Below are positions 30,017-41,122 of a stretch of DNA of 64,000 nucleotides, in pieces. Origin of the DNA: Rachicladosporium sp. CCFEE 5018 (lineage: Eukaryota > Ascomycota > Dothideomycetes > Cladosporiales > Cladosporiaceae). The notes under the pieces are model-generated. The model saw only the letters and a program-made list of their open reading frames with translations. It was not told the origin of the DNA and did not search any database. The position numbers and the translations under genes are program-made. The stretch lies in assembly GCA_002077045.2 (NCBI GenBank), contig KZ111201.1, positions 16,545 to 80,544 of the forward strand, written 5' to 3'. Positions within the stretch are counted from its first letter, which is position 1, and every line of letters begins with the position of its first letter.

Positions 30017-32755
30017 ATGCCCAAGGTGCTGGAGTATACGCCCGCCTGGCTTTCACGCGGCAAAGGGTCGCAAGCTGGGTTCGATCTGTTCAGGCAGGAT
30101 GGCAGAGCACAATCAAAAAGAAAAGATGGCGAGACGTCAAGACGAACGATCGCACATCGGGGGACGGAGATCTTCGTAGCCGTGGGAAAGGAAGTGAGAT
30201 GGGCCGACTTGCGCTCCTTCAAGGACGCTCATGAGTCGAAAGATGGCCATCAAGGCAATGGATACAGGGTGAGCACTCATGTCTAAGAGTAGGAATGGAT
30301 CAGAGCTTACAGAATCGACTAGATCCTCAAGACGCCGGCAGCTTTCGACATCACTACGCTATCTGTCTCCCCGGACGGCTCACTAATCGCCGTCGTCACT
30401 GCCCACACCTGCCACGTCGGCATCCTCCCAACCTCAGCACACCTCCGTAGCGGCGAGACCTCGCCTCTCCGCCTCCGCGCTTTCCAGGTTGGACCTACAG
30501 CGCACGTCCTCGAGCAGGCACCCATCACCACCGCACTCTGGCATCCGCTTCCCAAACCCGGCGTGCCTAGCCTGTTGACAGTGACGAAGGATGCCTGCGT
30601 CCGCCTCTGGGAGCTTGATATCGACAATCGCCACTCCTTCGACGAGCCAAGCATTGCCGTAGACTTGAAGAAGCTAGGCAATGCGACTTCGACGGCGACA
30701 GATCTGAGCGCTAGCAAGTATGGTGCTAAGCAGGGATTCAGCCCAGACGAGGTCGAGATGCAGGTTGCTGCGGCCTGCTTCGGTGGCTCCGGAGCTGCAG
30801 ATGAGCATGCTTGGTCTGGTATGACGCTCTGGGTGGCGATGACTGAGGGTGATGTGTATGCGCTTTGCCCGTTCTTGCCCAGCCAATTCACGCTGCAGGA
30901 GTCTGCGTTGCCTGGCTTGACTACTGCTGTCGTGGCGGAGACACGTGCTTTGACCAGTGATGTTGAGGCGACTGAGAGTGAGAAGAAGAAGGTGGACTCA
31001 CAGACGAAGTGGCTGGCAGACTTGGACGAGCAAGAGCCGACCACTCTGATCGACGACACAACAATCGAGAGGAACGACGTCTACTCCAGGCCAGCGAAGT
31101 TTGCATCCATTCCCAGACTACAGGGACCTTTCAGACTGTCGCCTGAGCCCGACTTCGGCGAGATCACCGACATTCACGTTGTCGCACCGTTGATCGATCA
31201 GAGCGAGCTGTACGAAGAATTTGGAGACGAAGACGAGGTCGAAAACGAGGGTCTGAGCGTGTCCATCATCTGTCTCGCCACCAACACCGGCAAAGTACAT
31301 GTCTGTCTCGACCTTGACGGTGTCGAAGCCGAGTGGCTGCCTGCTAAGCGCAGTCGATCATTCGCTCTCGACGACGTGGACGATGACAAGGACCTGCTAC
31401 TCTTCGAGACGATCGACTTGGTGGCTGCAGATGTCGATACAGCTCACTGTGGTTTCACAGCGTCGCCGAGCGACCGCTACGAAGTGTTTGTCACTTCACC
31501 GGCTGGCGCCCACACCCTCGACTTCAACCCCTGGATATTCGGTCTCGAAGCCGAGCTCACGTATCCTCACGACGAAGGCAGCGCACTTCGGCTCGAGAAC
31601 CTCCTGGACTCCACTTCCACCCTGGTCGACCATCCTCTCGCCCTCTCTTCCCCACCGACAAGCACAGTAATAGCCCTCCTCGACTCGACCATTGGTTTCT
31701 TCCTCCTCACCTCAAACCCCTCAGGCCCAGTAGCGGCGACCCTAGACCCTCCCCACGCGCCCCAAAACCCATATTCCCCGACCCTTCTCGCCCTCCCCGC
31801 ACCAACACCACGCGAAGCCTATCAACCGCCCGCAACTTTCTACACCCCGTCCACTCTACCCCAGCTCCTCAAATCCAACCCTGCGACGCTGAAGCAACGC
31901 CTGCAATTCACTCCCTCAACCCTCCAAACCCTGACAGAAGCTCACCGCGTCCTCTCACACGAAACGCACAACCTCGCTCTGTCCGCCGCAGACCTCTTCC
32001 GCCGCATCGAGCGCCTGCGCTCCGAACTTATTTATCAAGTTTCCTCTGTCCGCAACATGTCAAACCGAGTCGATACCCTGACCGGCGCGGACGACAGCGC
32101 GGATTTTAGTCGCTCGATCGGTCCAGCTGAAGACGGCGGTGACGGCATCGTGGAGGACGCGAAGGTTGTGGGAAGTGAGAGGATTGAGCAGCGCGTTTTG
32201 GCGGCTGTGGGCGCTAATAAAGGGCTTGAGGAGAGGGTTGAGGAGGTGCGACGGAAGCTTGGCAAGTTGGGAGGGGGTGGGGGGAAGTTGAGCAGGCGGG
32301 AGGAGATGTTTGGGAAGGAGGTTAGGAGGTTGGAGGGGATGATTGGTGGGGGGAGGAAAGATGATGGTAGTGCTGAGGAGGAGGGTGGAGACGGGGCTGT
32401 GACGCCGCCGGTCAAGCCAGGGGCGTTATTGAGGTTGCCGAATAGTCCGGGGGAACTTGCTGAGAGGGAAGACGCACCGGCTGAGGCGGCGAAACAGGGA
32501 CCTGAGGTTGACGGTCAGAGTCTTACTGCACGGTTGTCGGCTATCGAGGATTTGCGTGAGCGGCTGGACAAGGAGGTCGAGGACGCCTTGGGACGTTTGC
32601 AGAGTGCTAGCGAGGATAACGGGAGAGCGAGCAGGAGTGGCGTGGCGAGCGAGTGGAAGAAGAGGGAGATGAGCCGGGTCATGGCGCTCATGGAGAGGGA
32701 GGAGGCACTGATCGAAGCCGTGACTGGTAGGCTGAGCGCTCTCGGCGGTCTGTGA
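30017..32755 (+). CDS. NUP82: Nucleoporin NUP82 (NUP88 type)
   Basis: Model: join(30017..30268, 30323..32755), 894 residues. A cytoplasmic-side nuclear pore component that anchors the Nup159/Nsp1 module for mRNA export. The N-terminal ~500 residues have WD/beta-propeller-type strands (FDITTLSVSPDGSLIAVV; TALWHPLPKPGVPSLLTVTKDACVRLWEL) as in Nup82. The C-terminal third has long charged heptad runs (about 600-715 and 800-890) suited to the coiled coil that pairs with Nup159 and Nsp1, split by a Gly/Lys-rich loop. The ATG at 30017 gives MPKVLEYTPAWLS, as expected for fungal Nup82. The one intron is 54 bp, phase 0. Family assignment is strong; the exact coiled-coil limits are estimates. Confidence 0.88.
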
Positions 32756-33603
32756 GAGCTAGTACAGCAATTATGCCTGTGCGCTCCATTACTATCCCGC
32801 CGTCCCTCTACTCCTTCACGGTCGACCCGTGAACAAGGCTCCATCGCTTTCCACCCCACGACTTCGCATTATGAAGAGACTAAACAAAGTCGAAGCTGTA
32901 AGCGTGTGTGCGGCATAGCAAGCACCCCTGGCGCTTCTCGATGCACGACTACTATGTACTGCAGCTTTGCATCTCGCTACGCTATCTCGGAGCCACAACG
33001 CTCTATCTTGCAACTTCTCGCGGCTGATCAGCAGAGAGTTCAGCTTTAGAGGGATTGCCATGCTGATGCCGAACGCTCGCACATTTCTCTGCGATCCCCA
33101 AACATCTTGCAATCCAGCCAGAGTCTTCAGTAGCAAATCGAACGACACCCATCCACCATGAAAGTTCGATGGAGAGGCAGTGCTTCCAGCAGACGTACGG
33201 CACAGCTTCCCCTGGCGCATCTCGATGCATGCTCTGCCTCAGACCTCATCTATCGTGCTTCCACAGCCACCCACTCTCCCTTGCACTTACTGAAGCGACT
33301 GAAATTTGCGGTCTAAGGTTCGTCGTGTTGCTTCTGGTATTTGCTGCTGCGGCAGTCGCGTACGCGTGGCAGCTATGCTGAAGTCTATCGACAGGTGGTA
33401 GTGTCTTCAAGCATGCCACGCTATGCGGTGCTGTGCTGTGCCGCGCACCGAAGGTCTCAATATGCTGCCTGTGTATGCCTGGCAGTCAGAAATAGGTCTC
33501 TTGTAGCACATTTGCGCAGCCTCATAGTCGCTGCCGTGATGGTATATATATACTGGGCTCAGTAGTCCGAGTGTCTCTCTCCCCCGAACGCACTTCTCCC
33601 AAG
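32756..33603. other. Intergenic region of about 0.85 kb
   Basis: No gene recognised. A TATA-like run (33542-33552, TATATATATAC) lies 50-60 bp upstream of the next ATG at 33604 and is the best promoter candidate. Confidence 0.5.
33542..33552 (+). promoter_or_regulatory. TATA-like box upstream of the coiled-coil gene
   Basis: An alternating TA run with the strongest TATA match in the gap, about 52-62 bp before the ATG at 33604. The spacing is short, so transcription would start close to the coding region. Confidence 0.4.
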
Positions 33604-34542
33604 ATGCTGTACATATATCCCATATCAACCTTTCATAGGCTCGACCCCAAGGAGATTCTTGGCTTCATCAACCCGGACACCAATACCATCTCCTGCGTCG
33701 GCCATGCACCATCCAAGCATCGACGTTGCCGGGTAGCGATTGCGAAACACAATCTAGATGCAGCCAGGAAGGTGCTTGACGAGTTAGGTCGACCGGATCT
33801 AGCTTCGGTTGGAGTCAGAAAGCTTCTGCTGTCGCTCGCTGGGTACACACTATGTCGGCGATGGCACCAAGGCCAGGCGCAGGAAGTGGCGAATCGATGG
33901 TTTCTGATGTTCATGTCTGCCAGGAACCGGGACAAGCAAGACGACTCGGATGACGAGGTCAGCGACACGAACGCTTCAGGAGATGAAGACGATACCGAGA
34001 TTCATGAGCTCCGTCTACAGCTCCGCGCCCTGATCGCTAGGAAGCGGAATGCTAGGCCGCCCCCAGAGGTCACCTACGAGGGCGCACAGGCCTATGCTGA
34101 GGCACTACCCTGGCCACAGCGTACTCGGGGAGCAGATGAAAGGCGCTGTGCCGAACGCGCTCGCATGATGGAGGCGACTCGTGATGCCGAAGTAACTCGT
34201 AAAGCAGAAAAGGTTCGTCTGGCAGAAGGAGCTAGAGTTGCAGAAGAAGCTCGTCTTGCAGAGAAAGCTAGGCTAGCTCTAGAGGCTCGTCTGGCGGAAG
34301 CTGCTCGAGAAGCAGCCGAAGAAGAACGCCGGAAGGTTGAACACCAGGCCGAGTGTGAGCGGGAGAAGCAAGAGGTGGAGGTCCGGGCTCGTACAGAATG
34401 CAACCGGCTGGCGAAGGAAAAGGCGGAGCAGTATCGCCGGGATGGCGACTGGATGGTGCAGGAAGCACACTACGTCGAGGCACAAACATGGCGTGACGCC
34501 TGGACCCGCTGCACGGAGGCACTCGGCAAGATCCTGTGCTAA
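33604..34542 (+). CDS. Coiled-coil protein with a small Cys/His-containing N-terminal segment, unknown function
   Basis: Single exon, 312 residues from the ATG at 33604; the same frame reaches back to a GTG at 33571 but has no earlier ATG. Residues ~1-110 form a compact segment with CVGHAPSKHRRCR, a pair VLDELGRPD and CRRWHQGQAQEV. I have a vague memory of many Dothideomycete proteins with this kind of Cys/His/Arg beginning, so it may belong to a lineage-specific family. Residues ~115-135 are Asp/Glu-rich. Residues ~185-285 are a long Ala/Glu/Arg coiled coil with internal repeats of the LAEKARLA type, which also show as nucleotide repetition. No signal peptide or membrane segment. No function claimed. 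Confidence 0.68.
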   Translation: MLYIYPISTFHRLDPKEILGFINPDTNTISCVGHAPSKHRRCRVAIAKHNLDAARKVLDELGRPDLASVGVRKLLLSLAGYTLCRRWHQGQAQEVANRWFLMFMSARNRDKQDDSDDEVSDTNASGDEDDTEIHELRLQLRALIARKRNARPPPEVTYEGAQAYAEALPWPQRTRGADERRCAERARMMEATRDAEVTRKAEKVRLAEGARVAEEARLAEKARLALEARLAEAAREAAEEERRKVEHQAECEREKQEVEVRARTECNRLAKEKAEQYRRDGDWMVQEAHYVEAQTWRDAWTRCTEALGKILC

Positions 34543-34872
34543 CTCGCAAGCCATGGCTGAGGAGCTCGGAGATATGCTCATCTGCCCACCAGGGCAGGGG
34601 AGATGGCTTGTTGTAGTGCAGATGCTGTCGAGGAATTCTTCGAGAACATGTCTGGCGGTTTGTTGAAGGCGGACAGAGCTGCATCCGTCAAGGGGATGAG
34701 AGGGCAGGCGGCGCAGTGGCATCCTTGACAAGACAGCTTGGACTCTGGCCAATATGTCGGAGGATGCTAGGGCAGCTAAGGGGCTTCTGAGCCGCTGAAA
34801 GAGGTCGAGTTCGGCCGTAGTGGAAGTAACCGCAAGCGCTCCAGATGTTCAAAGAGAAGAGACTCGAGCTCG

Positions 34873-35682
34873 TCAAGTTCCAGAAGAACACACCAGGGCA
34901 GTGAACGCAATACATAGAGTCCATATCAATGGCATGCTAATACCGGTTGTTACATCCGCAGCGCTCGCAGATGCCGATGCAACAGTACCAGTGGCCGTCG
35001 TCATAGCCGTCGATGTTGTGCCACTTGCAGCTCCGAATGCTGTCGCTGTCACTGCAGAGGTCGTAGCGACTGTAGCATCCGCAGCCACGGTCATACTTGC
35101 AGCCGAAGCATCCACTACAGCCGTCGACGCAATCACCATCGTACTCGCCACATCATCCCTCACCCACCCCCCGCTTCCCCTCACTCCCACTCCAAAGCCC
35201 CCCTGCACCTCTCCCTCATTCACCGCCCCCTCCCCACTCACCACTCCGCTCCAAAGCGCGCACACAATCCACGTCGTACTCGCCACTCCCTCTCCATCGC
35301 ACCCATCTCCAATGACCACACTCGGCTCCCGCTGGAAGTACAGATTGAACGCCACGCATCCCGATCTGGCGTCGCAAGCCAAGGCGCAAGCGGGAGGGGA
35401 GTAGGAGGGGAGCAGGGTGTAGCCTAGTGAGCCGCCGTTGGCGTTGGAGAGGGAGGCGTTGAGGTTGCTGAAGACTTGGGCATAGGAGGGGGCGGGAGGG
35501 GCGGAGAGGGCGATGGAGGTGTATTGGGGGTCTGTAAGGAAGGAGTCCAGAGTATCAGGAATTGACACAGGGCCAGAGCCGAGAGGTGCTGGGGTGCAGG
35601 ATGAGAGGGCGAACAGAATGTGGAGGGCAAGAATGGAGATTAGTACGTGGAAGTACCTGCCAATAGGCGGAAGAGTGAGCAT
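34873..35682 (-). CDS. Secreted GPI-type protein with a PAN/Apple-like domain
   Basis: Single exon, 269 residues from the ATG at 35682. A further 20 codons lie upstream (ATG 35742), but 35682 places the hydrophobic signal sequence (HVLISILALHILFALSS) at the start. Then comes a PAN/Apple-like domain typical of fungal surface proteins, with CALACDARSGCVAFNLYF, later a WIVCALWSG strand, and a Gly-rich stretch (FGVGVRGSGGW). Next is ~90 residues of Ser/Thr/Ala/Val-rich, probably O-glycosylated stalk, then a C-terminal hydrophobic tail (SMPLIWTLCIAFTALVCSS) that suits GPI-anchor signalling. It is probably a cell-wall or plasma-membrane protein; ligands unknown. A high-GC, repeat-like Thr/Ala region makes exact homology hard. 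Confidence 0.78.
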   Translation of the reverse strand: MLTLPPIGRYFHVLISILALHILFALSSCTPAPLGSGPVSIPDTLDSFLTDPQYTSIALSAPPAPSYAQVFSNLNASLSNANGGSLGYTLLPSYSPPACALACDARSGCVAFNLYFQREPSVVIGDGCDGEGVASTTWIVCALWSGVVSGEGAVNEGEVQGGFGVGVRGSGGWVRDDVASTMVIASTAVVDASAASMTVAADATVATTSAVTATAFGAASGTTSTAMTTATGTVASASASAADVTTGISMPLIWTLCIAFTALVCSSGT

Positions 35683-35742
35683 CTTGCCGTGGAAGGAAAA
35701 CACGAAAGAAGTGAAGGGAAGACCACCTGTGAACTGGGCCAT

Positions 35743-36239
35743 GTTCGATACTCATCGATACTCCGCTCTACCTACCGCCGCCGTCTAGACCGTCGGTACA
35801 AGGCGCGTGGCGAAGAGTCATGGCGGAAGCTACGTTGCGCGTGGCGGTCGTTGATGTCCGAGAGAGGATGGAGCTGAGATGAGTGGCGTCCAGACGTTGC
35901 CAAGGCTTGATGCCTGAGGCCCAACGCCGAGGGATGCCCTCCAGATTCGTGAGAGGGAGCGAATGTGTCGTGAGGACAGAGGGGAAGGGAAGTAGATCGC
36001 ATGGTATCATATCGCGGTCAAAGCTACACAGAAGAAACCAAGCGCAAAGTTGTTTTCGCACTACCGCAGCAGTCGCTACCAATCGCCAAAACCCAAGTAG
36101 AACGCCTTGCTGAGCAGCAGGCCTTTACGGCGTGAACGCAAAGCTTTCCCAACACCGTTCCCATCAGCAGAGCGTGGTCGTCCAGCCATTGCCCGAGCAT
36201 GTACACCGTCTTCCCCGTTTCTTCCCTCCATCACATCGC
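35743..36239. other. Intergenic region of about 0.5 kb
   Basis: Between the start of the PAN-like gene and the 3' end of SHO1. Short overlapping frames only; nothing recognised. Confidence 0.5.
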
Positions 36240-37280
36240 TTAGAGCAAGATCAAGTAATTACTCGGCGCAATCCCCGTCTCCCCATTCTCCTTCTTCGCC
36301 TGCCACCACCGCCCACTAACATCACTAACCTCCAAAATCTCATGCTTCGTGAACGAAATCTCATTCGCATCGTCCGGGTTCGCCTCATAGCTGTAGATCG
36401 CCTTCGCCCTATACGGGTACTCCGCCGGCTGCGTCATGGTACTATCCGCAACGCCAGTAGGCGGTGCAGTCGTGGGTGCAGTCTGCGATACTGGTGCAGG
36501 GAATGCTGAAGCCGATGCGCGGTTCTGCGCTCCTGCTGCGCCGCCGGGAAAGCCAGTGACGGGCGAGGCGGTCTCGAAGCCGGCGAGTTGGTTGGAGTTG
36601 TACATTTGTGGTTGGGCTTGTTGTTGCTGGTTCGCGGCGGAGGAGTGGATTGTGTCGGGGCGGTAGGATTGGGTCATGTGGCGACTGTTGCGGGAAGGTG
36701 CGCGGTCTTTGTGGAAGGCGAAGGAGTCGAGGGTTTGGCGGTGGGAGGCTGTGGGTTGGGAGCCGTAGTAGAAGATCCAGACAATCTGGATGTTGTTAGA
36801 GGTTGATTGCGCGTGCTTGAGAAGCGATTTGACATACCGATACCATGGACAGCAGAATAAAACCTGCTGCTGCTGCCTCCTTCGCCGGTTGCGAGTTGTA
36901 GATCAGCGAGTTCACGGATGATGTCGTGAAGACAAGTCCAGCCGCCATGAACCCGACAATTGCCACATGATATGTGTACACGGAGTCGCTCGCAACGCTG
37001 ACTATTACGCCAATAATCACGAAGAACATGTAGACTAGCGCCCACCAGGAGTAGTTGGGAAAGCTGTCGCCGATGGCGGCAATGATCGAGCTCACGAAGG
37101 CAATAAGCCATCCGCACTGCGCGCGTTGTCAGTGTCTCCCCTCTGTAGTATAAGATCCGCGGTGATGCTCACTGTTGCTATGCCTATGGTTGCCAATGCA
37201 AACGCATCTCCAAATATGTGCCCAAGGCTGAACTTCTTCGCACCGCCGCCGCCACCATATCGGTTGTTGTAGTTGTCCAT
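36240..37280 (-). CDS. SHO1: High-osmolarity signalling protein SHO1 (osmosensor, SH3 domain)
   Basis: Model: complement(join(36240..36785, 36838..37116, 37173..37280)), 310 residues. A plasma-membrane sensor and adaptor feeding the HOG pathway via its SH3 domain, which binds Pbs2. The N-terminal MDNYNNRYG with a Gly run leads into four transmembrane segments (about 20-40 FALATIGIAT.., 45-65 SSIIAAIG.., 70-95 YSWWALVYMFFVIIGVIV, 100-130 YHVAIVGFMAAGLVF), then IVWIFYYGSQP. The linker (about 150-245) is Gln/Pro/Ala-rich. The C-terminal SH3 has ALYDY-type AKAIYSYEANPDD, the ELSF-like EISFTKHEIL, then GRWWQAKKENGETGIAPSNYLILL. The introns are 56 and 52 bp, phase 0. The intron after ILLSMVS was chosen so that IVWIFYYG follows, as in other SHO1 proteins. 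Confidence 0.92.
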
Positions 37281-38596
37281 TTTGTGCAGTGAGGGTGAGC
37301 TAAGACTTCCGTACGTGGGCATGAATCAATGCGGCTAGTCCTGAAGGTATGTTTGAGGATTGAGGGTGACTTGGCGTGTATTCGCAGCGAATGTGGTCGT
37401 CCGGTCTAGTGTAGGAGCGCGTCAAACGAGTGTGGTGGTGATGAGCGATGGAGTCCAGGTAACGCGCGCAATGGCTCGTGACTGTCAGAGGCCGCGTTCA
37501 GGAGTATGCACTGCAGTGCTCGTGCTGCGTACTGTGAGGATGCAGCGCCTGGCTGTGTGTCGTACGAAGTTGCGGGAAAGGCTAGGTTGCGCGGGTCGCG
37601 TGGAGGGGAGAAGCGAAGGGGGTCGTTCTTTCCAGCCCGATGCCTGCTGGACTTCAACAACCAAAAGCGCGCGCAACACACAATGGCGCGCTTGTCTGTA
37701 GTTGCTACCGTGTGGTCTCGGATGGGTGCAGAAAGATCGTGTGTGGTGGAGATCAGGGAGACACGGCAGAGATGAGACAAGGCGCGTGGAGTGGAAGCTC
37801 GTTTCACAATGTCAGGGTCTCGTCGGGGAGGGATCGCCAGAGTTCGAAGTAATCTCCCGCTGACTATCCATGCGCCTCCACGTTTTGTTGCCGACACTTC
37901 AGCCGCAGTCCATCTTACTCGTGACATTGCGCATCTTTATGCGATACTGTCACATGCGTGACGCTCCGCGATCCCGCGTTACCAGTCTATTGCCCATGTG
38001 AGCCCACATAGGAGCGACAACATGAGCGTGTAGTCCCTCCATGGCACAACCACCATTCGTGACTCCGAGCCACGGTGATCAGGTCCGACAAGATGAAATC
38101 CAGAGATTTCACTGCGCGTACTGTACCGGACGTCCAAGTACGGACTCGCTCCTCGCATGCCCTGCCGTAACAGATCTGGACCTCATGCATCCTTTGAGAT
38201 CGTAGCTTTCGAGCACGCAAGACTGCCGAAATCATGGCGTGCCATCAAGATGGGACACGTAACGGGGGACTTCTCTCTCGCGCTGCCAAGTGTCGAAGAT
38301 CTATCTGATGTTGCTGAAGTGAAGGTGAATGCGAATGGCGAGTGAGGCTGATCTATCACAGTGGAGCCCTCACTCCTTCCAGGTGTTACATTCCTAGCTT
38401 GTGCTCGCACGCTCTCTGAGTTCATGGTAAGCCCGTGATTTGTTTGTCTTGATCGCTCTCACTTTGCCCACAGACTTGGACACTGTGCCACTTCGACCAC
38501 GACATCAAGGCAACTTCGACTCAGGTGATGGGTAGCATAACCTGTGGACTCAAGGTGTGAGCATTGCGGCTAATCACTCGTAGTAGTTCTATTACA
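37281..38596. other. Intergenic region of about 1.3 kb
   Basis: Between SHO1 (minus) and the first BTB gene (plus). No protein or RNA gene recognised; overlapping short frames only. It should hold two promoters. Confidence 0.5.
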
Positions 38597-39389
38597 ATGG
38601 ACCAATTCGCCGATTTCACGATCAAGTCGCTTCGCAATTCGCAGACTCATTCCTTCCCAGTTCACAAAGCAATACTCTGCTCAAAGTCTAGCAAGCTTAG
38701 CGCTGCAATCAGGGTGAGTGCTGGCCATCAACCCCTCGACAATCCGAAGCTAACTTCCCAACAAGGCATGCACTAACGGCGAGCTCACCATCGAGCACTC
38801 TGCGGTGGCTGTGAAGGCCATGCTGCAGTACACATACACTGGCGAGTACGTCCTGGATCTCAGGCTCGCAGAGAACTCGGAAGCAATTGAGACCTGCTAC
38901 CATGCTAGTGTCGTCACGTTGGCATCAGAGTACGACCTCACGCATCTCGCTTCACTTGCTCAACCCTGGTTCATAAACAGCGCTGCTGTGCGCTGGGACC
39001 AACCCAGCTTCATCCGCAGTATCGCCAACTTGTACGGCAATCGTGAAGCAGCAGTCATTCCATTCAGGAAGGAAATGGTCAAGATTGCAGCCGATCATGT
39101 CGTGGAGCTGTACACCACAGCGACTCACTCCCGTGAGTTTGTCGCGACGGTGCAGAAGTATGGGACATTCGCTGCCGATCTGAACGCGGCGCTCGTGGAG
39201 AAGCTCAAGAAGCCGCCGCCAGTGCCGGCGGAGGGCAAGGCAGTAGCAACGAAGGGTGAGACAACCGAGACACAACATGAGATTGCTGGCATCAAGAGAG
39301 ACGCTAATGCGATGAAGCATGAAGAGGTAAAGGTCATGGGCGATGAGGAAGACTCGCTACCTTCCAAGAGGGTCAAGCCAAATGCCTGA
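38597..39389 (+). CDS. BTB/POZ domain protein, array copy 1
   Basis: Model: join(38597..38713, 38766..39389), 246 residues. The BTB fold begins directly at the ATG with DQFADFTIKS, then SFPVHKAILCSKSSKLSAAIR, and after the intron LTIEHSAVAVKAMLQYTYTGEYV, all standard for BTB proteins (DLTI, FPVHK, Y.YTG..). A helical BACK-like second half follows (YDLTHLASLAQPWFI, WDQPSFIRSIANLY). The tail is Lys/Glu/Pro-rich and ends with a possible nuclear localisation signal (SKRVKPNA). It differs from copies 2-7 in having a different exon layout and no Cys-pair tail, so it is the outlier of the array. BTB proteins usually serve as dimerising adaptors, often for Cullin3 ubiquitin ligases; no partner is shown here. 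Confidence 0.82.
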
Positions 39390-39773
39390 CTAGGGACCTT
39401 GCGAGAGGAGGTGTACTGTGGCAGGACTTTCAGGTTCGTCTCTTGGCGACGAGCGAAAGGCGCGATAGTGCCATATTGTGGAGTGTCGGAGAGCTCAAGT
39501 TGCGGGATGGGTGGTCAGTGAAGGTCGCTTCAGTACTTCGAATGGCGACCATGCTCATTCGCGGACTTGGCTGCGGTGCATGTCGTTCAGCTGAAGGGCA
39601 AAAGCGAAGGTACGCAAGCGCTGGGCCGCACCTTCCAATAACCCACGCCCGCTTTGCTTCGCCGCTAGTCCATGTGTCTCTCTTTGCTCACTCGCGCTGT
39701 CCTGATCTCCGACGTATCACACACATCCAGTTCCACACACTTGACGACCGAGGGACACTCAGAACTACGCAAG

Positions 39774-40633
39774 ATGACATTGAATAGGGAAAATGAACTT
39801 GCGGCAGGCGTGGGAATGTGCGTGAATGGATAGATCGCAGAACGATTGCACCCACTGACCCTCTTGCTGCTTCAGTGCATTCGCCGGCGGCAAATGGACA
39901 GACCTCGATGTAGTCTGCGGAGACAGGACCTTCAAGGTCCACAAGGTCGTTGTGTGCTCCCAATCGGCTTTCTTCGAGACCGCTGTGGAAGGCATGTTCA
40001 AGGTAAGGCAGAGGTACACGAACGGAGGCAACGTGAAGTAGCACTGACGCAGTACAGGAAGCACGAGAGAATAAGATCGACCTCTCGGCCGATGGCGTGG
40101 AGGCTGTCGAGGTACTGATCAATTACTTCTACTTCGCCGAATACACTCGACCCGAAGAGACTGTGCTCGGCGTCGTTCACAAACCTGGGAAGTGGGACAT
40201 GGCTTTTCATGTCAAGATCTACGCTTTGGCTCAGCGTTGCTTCATTGAAGGCCTACAGACCATGGCGGCGAAAAAGTTGGAGACCCTCGCGGCATCGCAG
40301 TGGGACTCTCCGGACTTCCCTAAAGTCGTCGCAAGCATCTACGACACGACAGCCGGCGATGACAATCGAATGAAGAGCACAATCGTCGGTGTTGTAGCTG
40401 GTCACAGTAAGGAGCTGTGCTCGACCGCTCGTTGCGCAAAGAAGTTCACGGCGCTTGTAAAGGCAAACGGCGAGTTCTCAGCAGCGCTGGCACTGAAGCT
40501 CGCGTCCCAACAAGGCATGGCGATTGTAGCAGCTCCGCAGCAGGTAGGAACTCCAAGTCCGCGACCCCCTGGTGTGCCACCCAGTACCCGTGGTCGTGGC
40601 TTCGCCTTTGGTCGCGGAGGGGCACAGCATTAG
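39774..40633 (+). CDS. BTB/POZ domain protein, array copy 2
   Basis: Model: join(39774..39817, 39876..40002, 40058..40633), 248 residues. Exon 1 is short. Exon 2 is exactly 127 nt and encodes the first half of the BTB fold (GKWTDLDVVCGDRTFKVHKVVV, FFETAVEGMFK). Exon 3 starts EARENKIDLS and has VLINYFYFAEYTRP, then a helical BACK-like half (LAQRCFIEGLQTM, WDSPDFPKVVASIYD). The C-terminus is Pro/Gly/Arg-rich with an RGRGFAFGRGG tail, a possible RNA-binding or disordered region. No Cys-pair tail is present. The 127-nt exon and phase-2 start are shared with copies 3 to 7. Exon 1 rests on splice signals only. Confidence 0.78.
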
Positions 40634-41122
40634 TCACACAATTACAAAGACCAAGCCCACGACCCACGGAAAACTTCAGCACATTCGATCCCGGGATCGG
40701 CAGCAGGTCACTTTGTATAATGCCATCTGACATATGGAGCAGGGACATGGCGGGAAGGACAGTGTGTTCGATCTGTTCAAGTACAATTGATGACGGATCG
40801 CATGTACGCTAACGATAAACCTGATCCGCGTCCATCGGTCCGCCTGGTCGATCTGGGGTGTACCGTGACGCATGGACACAATGGACCCTTCTGGAGGCGT
40901 CGAACATCTGGGATGTCTCTAGTGGTGTAGGTTTGCAAGAATGGCGAATCCTTTGCGCGTACTGCCAAGAGTCTCCCGGATCCGTCCAGTGTCTCCATCG
41001 TTGGTCGTTCCTTCCTTGTATGTCTGCCAGAATCTCACCTGCACGTCACTACTCATAAAAGCCGTCTGCACTTGATCACTACTTGAACACTCTCTAGATC
41101 GATTACAACTTCCGCATACACG

